A DNA stretch of 10,610 bases from NCBI GenBank assembly GCA_020724685.1, contig DYGP01000018.1:1-10610 (forward strand), written 5' to 3'. The DNA is from Candidatus Paceibacter sp. (GTDB lineage: Bacteria > Patescibacteriota > Minisyncoccia > UBA6257 > GWB1-50-10). Positions 1 through 4,950 of the stretch are shown in pieces. The notes beneath the pieces were generated by a model that worked only from the letters and a program-made list of their open reading frames with translations, was not told where the DNA came from and made no database searches. How positions within the stretch are numbered: the stretch's first letter is position 1; the number at the start of each line of letters is the position of its first letter. The translations under genes were made by a program, and so were the position numbers.

Positions 1-282
1 ATTGAAATAGCTCGAGAACCCGTCAAAAAAAGTGTCGGCGAGAAAAAATATTCCCGCGAGTCCGAGCACCGTTCCCCAGATGATGACTCCTCCCATCGTC
101 GGAGTCTCGGATTTTCCCTTGTGGTGCGCGTAGAAAACGGGCGCCGACTTTTCATCGCGAATATTCCTTTTTTTCAGGCCGTATTTCTGAAGCAGGTGAA
201 ACACAAAAGGCGTGATGAGCAACGCGACCACAAACGAAAGTGCGAATATGATAAGCGAACGTACCGCCTCAAAAAGTTCCAT
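1..282 (-). CDS. mraY: Phospho-N-acetylmuramoyl-pentapeptide transferase, N-terminal part (cut by window edge)
   Basis: This is the first 94 residues of MraY, the integral membrane enzyme that moves phospho-MurNAc-pentapeptide from UDP onto undecaprenyl phosphate to make lipid I. The frame is open from an ATG at 282 to the window edge, so the gene continues past base 1. Residues 9-30 form a first membrane helix. At residues 54-67 lies the MraY signature HHKGKSETPTMGGV (family form KxGTPTMGG), followed by a second hydrophobic helix. The catalytic aspartates lie outside the window. The start codon is 5 bases after the stop of the carboxypeptidase gene, so the two are almost surely co-transcribed. 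No clear Shine-Dalgarno motif precedes the ATG, which suggests translational coupling. The signature makes the call firm; other polyprenyl-phosphate transferases such as WecA lack the HHKGK...TPTMGG arrangement. Confidence 0.93.
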   Translation of the reverse strand, partial: MELFEAVRSLIIFALSFVVALLITPFVFHLLQKYGLKKRNIRDEKSAPVFYAHHKGKSETPTMGGVIIWGTVLGLAGIFFLADTFFDGFSSYFN

Positions 283-287
283 AGATA

Positions 288-1268
288 TTATTTTTCGTAG
301 AATTCATACGCGCTGTCGACCCATTCGAGAAGTTCGGGAACCTCTTGTATTCTGTCGCCGCTCCCGAGAAGAATGATGGCGATCCGGTATTCGTTGAACG
401 AGAAAATGGAAACGAGATTCTGGCGCGCCTCCGGAAGGGTTCCTGTTTTCCCCCCGAGAAATTCCGTGTCGTTCACGAACGGATTGATATTATAGAGCGT
501 TTTGCTCGTTTGGCTGTTAATCGGTTGCACGAGAATGCTCGGAAGGCGCGTCCAACTCAGGATGTCGGGATGTTTTTCGATAATATATTTCACGAGCTTG
601 AGAAGATCGTTCGCGGTGGATATGTTGAGATCGGAGAGACCCGACGGTTCATGGAGAACCGTGTCGCTCATGCCTATTTCCCCCGCCTTTTTGTTGAGGA
701 GGGTCGTGAAAGTTTCGCGTCCTCCGGCATTCTCCTCAAACGCGAGTGCCGCATCGTTCGAGGACGTGAGGAGCATGATCTTCACGAGATCTTCAGTCGA
801 ATATACCTCGCCGCTTACGAGATTTCCGGCGACTCCCGGAGTGTCGACGGCGTTCTGGCTTATCGTCACTCTTTTCTTTTCTCCCCCCTCTTCAAGCACG
901 ACGACTGCGGTAAGCAATTTCGTCACCGACGCGATCGGCCACGTTTTGTGCGTCCGAAACCGGAGAAAGGGAAAATCTTCGTCGAGCGACTGGATAAGCA
1001 CGCCTTCCGCGTCTATCCCCGGATCAAGCACGTCCCATTTTCTTTTCGGAAGCGTTTTTCCGGTTTGCGAAATCGCGCGGGAAACGGCAACCGAGTCCGT
1101 CTCAAAAAAAGGAGAGGATGACGCCTCGGAAAGGTCTGTTGAAACGGTTTCGGAGGCGCCCGACGATGTCGAAAAGAAAGAGAGGAACGAGGATGTTTCG
1201 ATCCTCGTGAGCGCGAGCGATGCGAGAATAAGCGCTATGAATATTGCCGCCTGCCATTTTATGCTCAT
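288..1268 (-). CDS. D-alanyl-D-alanine carboxypeptidase, serine type (peptidase S11, PBP5/DacA-like)
   Basis: Low-molecular-weight penicillin-binding protein that would trim the terminal D-Ala from peptidoglycan stem peptides outside the membrane. All three active-site motifs are visible in the 326 residues: SVTK at 114-117 (nucleophile Ser114 and Lys117), SSN at 169-171 (the SxN motif), and KTG at 274-276. Residues 6-20 form an N-terminal hydrophobic segment, best read as a signal anchor. A Ser/Thr-rich linker follows to about residue 70. There is no obvious PBP5-type C-terminal domain or amphipathic tail, so attachment is probably by the N-terminus. The ATG overlaps the scpB stop codon as ATGA, and a GGAAGAG motif sits just upstream. 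mraY follows after 5 bases. The family call is firm; whether it acts as carboxypeptidase or endopeptidase cannot be told. Confidence 0.9.
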   Translation of the reverse strand: MSIKWQAAIFIALILASLALTRIETSSFLSFFSTSSGASETVSTDLSEASSSPFFETDSVAVSRAISQTGKTLPKRKWDVLDPGIDAEGVLIQSLDEDFPFLRFRTHKTWPIASVTKLLTAVVVLEEGGEKKRVTISQNAVDTPGVAGNLVSGEVYSTEDLVKIMLLTSSNDAALAFEENAGGRETFTTLLNKKAGEIGMSDTVLHEPSGLSDLNISTANDLLKLVKYIIEKHPDILSWTRLPSILVQPINSQTSKTLYNINPFVNDTEFLGGKTGTLPEARQNLVSIFSFNEYRIAIILLGSGDRIQEVPELLEWVDSAYEFYEK

Positions 1269-1891
1269 ACGCTCTCTTCCGTTTGTGTTTCGCCTTTCGG
1301 GGACGCGCCATCGGAATCGCTTCCGTCTCCCGCATTGTCTTTTTCGTTCTGAGATTCATACCGTAGAAGAATATCCTTGAACTCGTCGAATTCCGGAAGC
1401 TCCTCCACGCGGGAAATTCCGAGGTGTTTGAGAAAATCGAAAGTGATTTTATATTCGTACGCATGCTTGCGATTTTCGTCTTGATTCCGTTCCACGAGCC
1501 CCCGGACAAGGAGGTTTCTGACGATGAAGCTTGAATTCACTCCCCGGATATAATCGATGGTCGCGCGCGGAACCGGGCCAAGATACGCGATGATCGAAAG
1601 TGTTTCGAGGGCGGCGGGAGTCAGCTCCTCCTTAAATTCGTCGTGAATGACCGATTCAAGGACATCCTTGAATTCCGGCTTTGTCATAAGCTGAATGATG
1701 TCATGGTCGATAAGAAGCATAAGCCCCCTTTCCTCCCGGCGAAGCGATTCGGCATATTCGTTCACAAGCCGTTCGCATTCTTCTTCGGAAACGGAAAGGA
1801 GCGTCGCGGCCTTCTTTTTCGATATCGGTTCTCCGTATTGGAAAAGAAGCGCCTCAAGCGCGGATATTGAATATGAATTCGAAGAAGACAT
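1265..1891 (-). CDS. scpB: Segregation and condensation protein B
   Basis: ScpB is the kite subunit that pairs with ScpA and SMC in the bacterial condensin complex and bridges DNA during chromosome segregation. The 208 residues start SALEALLFQYGEPIS at about residue 10, the usual opening winged helix (family form ealLFasgePvs). The second winged helix holds the hallmark LSIIAYLGPVPRATIDYIRG, followed by the family's VRNLLVRGLVE segment. The last 30 or so residues are acidic and low in complexity and probably disordered. The frame is open 13 codons further upstream, but that extension overlaps the scpA end. The ATG at 1891 is preferred because AAGGA lies 5 bases before it and the gap to scpA is then 13 bases. 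The stop overlaps the carboxypeptidase start as ATGA. Confidence 0.92.
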   Translation of the reverse strand: MSSSNSYSISALEALLFQYGEPISKKKAATLLSVSEEECERLVNEYAESLRREERGLMLLIDHDIIQLMTKPEFKDVLESVIHDEFKEELTPAALETLSIIAYLGPVPRATIDYIRGVNSSFIVRNLLVRGLVERNQDENRKHAYEYKITFDFLKHLGISRVEELPEFDEFKDILLRYESQNEKDNAGDGSDSDGASPKGETQTEESV

Positions 1892-1904
1892 TGATATCCT
1901 TATA

Positions 1905-2615
1905 TTATTGGGTTTTCGGAACCTTCGCAACGACGATGTCGGAAAAATGATCGTTTTGATCGGCGCGGATGATCTGGTCTTTTACGAGATGGAGGAGCGC
2001 CATGAAAAGGACGATCACCTCGCCTCTTTTCTTTCCTTTGTGCATGTCGGAAAAGGAAAATGGAATATCCGAAATGCGCTCGATGATCTCCTGAATCTTG
2101 TGCTTCAGATGGACAATCTCCGCCTTTACCGTTTCGACGGGACGCATGATCCGCTCCATTTCGCCGGCAACCTTCCTCATCGCGCGACGCAGATCGTCGA
2201 TGGTTGTTTTTGAAGGGGGGAAGAAAAACGCGACGGTCGACATGAGAAATTCCCTCTCGGCCATCCGGGGATGGGCGCTCCACCGATCCTTGATGTGCGC
2301 CTGACCCCGCTTCAGCTCCTGATACAGTTTGAGACGAAGTTCGAGCGAACGGATGTCGGACTCCTCCTCTTCGGAGAGCGGGAGCGACGGGAGAAGCGTT
2401 TTCGATTTGATGAGAATGAGTTTCGACGCGATGACGAGAAAGTCGGCGACCACATCCTTCCTCCCTTCCGCCTCAAGCGTCTCGACGTACCTCAAAAAAT
2501 CGGATGTGACTTCGGCGAGCGCGATGGTCGTGATCTCAAGTTTTTTCTCCTCGATGAGTTCGAGGAGTTTGTCGAGCGGTCCTTTGTACGCGTCTGATGA
2601 AAGCTCGTAGTGCAT
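1905..2615 (-). CDS. scpA: Segregation and condensation protein A (kleisin)
   Basis: ScpA is the bacterial kleisin that closes the SMC ring and recruits ScpB. The 236 residues show the family opening YKGPLDKLLELIEEKKLEIT (family form FeGPLDLLLhLIekkkldI), then a helical stretch DFLRYVETLEAEGRKDVVAD and ASKLILIKSKTLLP, the typical end of the N-terminal SMC-neck-binding domain. The middle is acidic and charged. The C-terminal part (about 165-225) would be the winged helix that meets the SMC head; its HLVKDQIIRADQNDHFSDI matches the family's ending. The start is set at the ATG at 2615; an in-frame TTG at 2624 is possible, but it lies upstream of the transcription start predicted from the nearby promoter. 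scpB follows after 13 bases. Confidence 0.9.
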   Translation of the reverse strand: MHYELSSDAYKGPLDKLLELIEEKKLEITTIALAEVTSDFLRYVETLEAEGRKDVVADFLVIASKLILIKSKTLLPSLPLSEEEESDIRSLELRLKLYQELKRGQAHIKDRWSAHPRMAEREFLMSTVAFFFPPSKTTIDDLRRAMRKVAGEMERIMRPVETVKAEIVHLKHKIQEIIERISDIPFSFSDMHKGKKRGEVIVLFMALLHLVKDQIIRADQNDHFSDIVVAKVPKTQ

Positions 2616-2626
2616 ACGAAACAATA

Positions 2627-2655
2627 TATATACCTATTGTACGCTGTTATCGCAA
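2627..2655 (-). promoter_or_regulatory. Predicted sigma-70-type promoter for scpA-scpB-carboxypeptidase-mraY
   Basis: On the minus strand, TTGCGA (2655-2650) and TATATA (2632-2627) are 17 bases apart, in the 89-base gap between ychF and scpA. The implied transcription start is only about 5 bases before the scpA ATG, so the leader would be almost absent; accordingly no Shine-Dalgarno motif is seen in front of that ATG. Read from sequence only; the boxes match consensus at 4 of 6 positions each. Confidence 0.42.
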
Positions 2656-2702
2656 TGTTTTCTACACGCACGGACAGCCACGCTTTTGATTTTTGAGTTT
2701 TC

Positions 2703-3719
2703 CTATCCGTGCCGTATCACCATCACGTCGCCGTCTCGCACGACATACTCTTTCCCTTCGAGCCGGATCCACCCTTTTTGGCGCGCCTGCGCCCATCCTC
2801 CCGCCTCCGCGAGTTTGCGCCAATCAATGACCTCGGCGCGGATGAATTTTTTTTCGAAATCGGTATGGATCACCCCGGCGGCCTGCGGCGCCTTCGTTCC
2901 GTTCTTCACCGTCCACGCCCGCGTCTCGTCCTCGCCGGTCGTGAGAAAACTCATGAGGTCAAGCGTCTCATATGCTTTTTTGATAAGCGTCGGAACCGGA
3001 TCGCCTGATCCGAGATTCGCGACGACGTGATACGCGTTCATATTCCGTATCTTTTCCTTGAGCGCCTCGGATACGTCGCTCTCCTCTCCGTTCAGGAGAA
3101 AAATCTGCGTCTTCGCGGTGAGAAGCCCCACGTCTCCGACTATTCCAATGTTCTTGAGAACATTGGAATAGTTCGGGGAGGCGAAAAGAGGGATTCCCCT
3201 GTCGATCTCATTCCTGATCTCCCTGAGCGCGTCCCGCACCGCAACGAATTCTTTCTTTCCGCTTTTCGCCTCCGATTCCGCCTTATGAAGACGTCTCTCG
3301 ACCGTATCGAGGTCTTTGAGGAGAAGTTCCGTGTTGATGATGTCGATGTCGCGTTCGGGATCGGGAGCGCCTTCGACGTGAATGATCTCCGAAGAATCGA
3401 AACAGCGCACAACCTGAACGATCGCCGCGCATTCCCGGATATGCGAAAGGAACTGGTTTCCGAGTCCCTCGCCCTTGTTCGCCCCTTTCACGAGCCCCGC
3501 GATATCGTAAAATTCGACGACCGCGGGAACTTTCTTTTTCGAGCGCGAGAGTTCGGCAAGCGCGTCAACCCGCTCGTCCGGAACAGGCACAACCCCGACG
3601 TTCGGATCGATCGTCGCGAACGGATAATTGGCGACGACGATCTCCTGACTCGTCAGGAGTTTGAAAAGCGTCGACTTGCCTACGTTCGGCAAACCGACAA
3701 TTCCAATGCTTAATTTCAT
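2703..3719 (-). CDS. ychF: Redox-regulated ATPase/GTPase YchF (OLA1 family)
   Basis: YchF is a universally conserved Obg-family P-loop NTPase that prefers ATP and binds ribosomes. The 338 residues show the G1 loop GLPNVGKS at 9-16, the switch I segment NYPFATIDPN at 31-40, the G3 motif DIAGLVKGANKGEGLGNQFL at 72-91, a helical arm at about 125-175, and a C-terminal TGS domain from about 255 (FLTTGEDETRAWTVKNGTKA, then FIRAEVIDW and YVVRDGDVMVIRHG). The G4 position reads FLLNGEE, a variant. The start at 3719 places the P-loop at the normal distance; in-frame ATGs at 3728 and 3731 are also possible, and GGAG just upstream suits 3728 best. The open frame running further to 4172 is antisense to the zinc-ribbon gene and is not coding. 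Oddity: residues 183-194 are encoded by a near-perfect 34-base palindrome. Confidence 0.93.
   Translation of the reverse strand: MKLSIGIVGLPNVGKSTLFKLLTSQEIVVANYPFATIDPNVGVVPVPDERVDALAELSRSKKKVPAVVEFYDIAGLVKGANKGEGLGNQFLSHIRECAAIVQVVRCFDSSEIIHVEGAPDPERDIDIINTELLLKDLDTVERRLHKAESEAKSGKKEFVAVRDALREIRNEIDRGIPLFASPNYSNVLKNIGIVGDVGLLTAKTQIFLLNGEESDVSEALKEKIRNMNAYHVVANLGSGDPVPTLIKKAYETLDLMSFLTTGEDETRAWTVKNGTKAPQAAGVIHTDFEKKFIRAEVIDWRKLAEAGGWAQARQKGWIRLEGKEYVVRDGDVMVIRHG
3139..3172. repeat. Near-perfect 34-base palindrome inside ychF
   Basis: Two 16-base arms (3139-3154 ACTATTCCAATGTTCT and 3157-3172) are exact reverse complements, separated by TG. In the ychF mRNA this would fold into a 15-16 bp hairpin with a UCAA loop within codons 183-194. 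It is wholly coding and in frame. Confidence 0.95.
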
Positions 3720-3794
3720 CCTTTCCATCATGCTCCACGATGCGATTTTCCACAAGAGAATCCCCGCCCCCGTCCCGCCGGAATCCGGACTGGT

Positions 3795-3823
3795 TTGACT
3801 AAAAATGAAAAAAATTGTAAAAA
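3795..3823 (+). promoter_or_regulatory. Predicted promoter for the zinc-ribbon / small membrane protein pair
   Basis: TTGACT (3795-3800) is followed after 17 bases by TAAAAA (3818-3823), in a very A-rich stretch of the divergent ychF / zinc-ribbon spacer. The transcript would start near 3830 and give a leader of about 27 bases holding the GGAGG ribosome site at 3848-3852. The -35 is good (5 of 6); the -10 is mediocre. Confidence 0.4.
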
Positions 3824-3856
3824 TAAAACAGCTTCTCACATAACGCCGGAGGAAAA

Positions 3857-4054
3857 ATGAAAAGAGACGATGTGCACGACGTTCCGAAACCCCCCGAATG
3901 GATTTGCGTGAATCCCGATTGCACGACGTGCGGAGGAGATGAGAACCCGCATGCGGGCATGGTGCTTCAGGGAAGAACATGGATTCCCTGCCCCGAATGC
4001 GTCGAATATTCGGAACGCGGGAAAAAAGAAGACGAAGGAGGAAGCGATGAATGA
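3857..4054 (+). CDS. Small zinc-ribbon-like protein
   Basis: A 65-residue protein of unknown function. Five cysteines are arranged as C17, C22-x2-C25-GG, then C45-x2-C48, so two CxxC knuckles (CTTC and CPEC) 19 residues apart could bind one zinc, as in a rubredoxin-type or DnaJ-like zinc ribbon. The N-terminus is short and charged and the tail is strongly acidic (about residues 52-65). There is no signal peptide, so the product should be cytoplasmic. Translation is well supported: an exact GGAGG at 3848-3852 lies 4 bases before the ATG, with a probable promoter further upstream. The last 8 bases overlap the next gene, which points to translational coupling with the small membrane protein. It may be an adapter or structural zinc protein, but nothing in the sequence names a partner. 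Confidence 0.75.
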   Translation: MKRDDVHDVPKPPEWICVNPDCTTCGGDENPHAGMVLQGRTWIPCPECVEYSERGKKEDEGGSDE

Positions 4055-4205
4055 CAAATCCGCTCCGAGAGAGGAATTCCCTCTTTCGGGAAAAATACTT
4101 TTCGGGTGCGTCATCGCCGGAACGGTCATCGCCGCAATCTTCCTTTTTTTCAAATTTCTCGATTTCGTCCACTCGATGGTCGAGGGATTTCGGCTCCCGT
4201 ATTAA
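4047..4205 (+). CDS. Small single-pass membrane protein
   Basis: A 52-residue protein of unknown function. Residues 1-14 are polar, and residues 15-38 (GKILFGCVIAGTVIAAIFLF and onward) form one clear membrane helix. A short tail FLDFVHSMVEGFRLPY follows. AGGAGG at 4037-4042 sits 4 bases before the ATG. The start overlaps the final 8 bases of the zinc-ribbon gene in another frame, so the two are translated from one message and their products may act together. The frame is open further upstream (to 3939), but that region is inside the zinc-ribbon gene. A hairpin terminator follows 7 bases after the stop. I do not recognise a family. Confidence 0.7.
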   Translation: MNDKSAPREEFPLSGKILFGCVIAGTVIAAIFLFFKFLDFVHSMVEGFRLPY

Positions 4206-4210
4206 AAAAC

Positions 4211-4246
4211 AATCGCGCGGCTTCTCCGCGCGAATTTTGACATTTT
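4211..4246 (+). terminator. Probable rho-independent terminator after the small membrane protein gene
   Basis: TCGCGCGG (4213-4220) and CCGCGCGA (4226-4233) form a perfect 8-bp, GC-rich stem with loop CTTCT. The tail ATTTTGACATTTT is T-rich but interrupted, so termination may be partial. The tail also contains the -35 box of the next promoter. Confidence 0.6.
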
Positions 4247-4265
4247 GGGGGGAAAGCGGTATGAA
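4237..4265 (+). promoter_or_regulatory. Predicted promoter for the DUF218 gene
   Basis: A consensus TTGACA (4237-4242) is followed after 17 bases by TATGAA (4260-4265, 4 of 6). Transcription would start near 4272, leaving about 31 bases of leader that include the GAGGTGA ribosome site at 4293-4299. This reading explains how the gene is expressed downstream of the terminator hairpin. Confidence 0.5.
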
Positions 4266-4302
4266 AAAAACAGTTTCTTACAACAAACTGGCGAGGTGAA
4301 GA

Positions 4303-4893
4303 GTGAAAGCGTCGGAGTGGTTTGAAAAAACCTTTCAAATGAAAGGCGGTGATTCCTATCTGGAAACGGCATTTCCGTCATCGGTTGACGTCATTATCGC
4401 AATAGGGACCGACGTCGCAAAAGACGGAAAGGGACCGAGTCCGCAATCAAAGATGATCGCGCTCGTGGCCGACCGGATCTTCCGAAGCGGGAACGCAGAC
4501 AACATCCTCTTTTGCGGAGGGTATGAACACAAGGGGCTTCGGGAATACTACGCAATGTATATGTCGAGATACGGAAACCGGGAAACTCCTCAGGGAGTGT
4601 GGTTCGAGGGGGAAAGCAACCGTACGTATCTGAACGCGGACAATACCCTTGAGATAATGAAAAACAAGGGATGGGATTCCGCCGTTGTCGTGTGTCAGCA
4701 ATGGCATGCCCGGAGAGTCCGTGCGACGTTCAAAAAACGCTGGCACGGAAGCGGAAAAAAGTTTTATGTGCTAAAGGCGTTCTCTCCGTACGTAAAAGGA
4801 GCAAACTCCCAGAAACGATTCGACAACTTCTGGAGATTCCTCTTCTGGGACACGTTGGCGTTCGTTGTCTCGAAAATAAAAGGATATTGCTGA
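4303..4893 (+). CDS. YdcF/SanA-like DUF218 domain protein
   Basis: A 196-residue protein of the DUF218 family (ElyC/SanA/YdcF), whose better known members are linked to envelope integrity and have a Rossmann-like fold; the biochemical activity is not settled. The domain starts DVIIAIGTDVAKDG (29-42), continues with ILFCGGY (68-74), and carries the family hallmark GESNRTYLNADNT at 103-115 (form E.xSxnTxeNa). It then has AVVVCQQWHARRVRATF at 127-143 (form vTsxyHmxRa). Unlike SanA and ElyC it has no membrane segment, so it is probably cytoplasmic like YdcF. The start is GTG at 4303, chosen because GAGGTGA lies just before it. The gene has its own predicted promoter and a strong terminator, so it is a single-gene unit. 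Confidence 0.82.
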   Translation: MKASEWFEKTFQMKGGDSYLETAFPSSVDVIIAIGTDVAKDGKGPSPQSKMIALVADRIFRSGNADNILFCGGYEHKGLREYYAMYMSRYGNRETPQGVWFEGESNRTYLNADNTLEIMKNKGWDSAVVVCQQWHARRVRATFKKRWHGSGKKFYVLKAFSPYVKGANSQKRFDNFWRFLFWDTLAFVVSKIKGYC

Positions 4894-4897
4894 AAAC

Positions 4898-4925
4898 AAA
4901 AACCGAATGTCTCCATTCGGTTTTT
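4898..4925. terminator. Strong bidirectional rho-independent terminator
   Basis: AAAAACCGAATG (4898-4909) pairs perfectly with CATTCGGTTTTT (4914-4925) around a TCTC loop. The plus strand ends in a T-run directly after the stem, and the A-run on the other side gives the same for the minus strand. It lies between two converging genes, 4 bases after the DUF218 stop and 25 bases after the SPFH stop, and should serve both. Confidence 0.9.
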
Positions 4926-4950
4926 TATATTTTTGAATTTTTATAACTTC

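Noticed and set aside
502..1380. Long plus-strand open frame antisense to the carboxypeptidase and scpB
   Set aside because: Both sense proteins carry complete family motifs, while the antisense product is Ser/Arg-rich with no recognisable domain and no ribosome site that I can see.
3720..4172. N-terminal extension of ychF by about 150 residues in the same open frame
   Set aside because: It would place the P-loop far from the N-terminus, is basic/Phe/Ser-rich and unlike any YchF, and is antisense to a small gene with an exact GGAGG ribosome site.
4261..4299. 12-codon upstream reading frame (MKKTVSYNKLAR) before the DUF218 gene
   Set aside because: A leader peptide is tempting because its stop overlaps the GAGGTGA site, but its ATG lies in the predicted -10 box, so it would not be in the message. 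It would be worth reviving if the true transcript starts further upstream.
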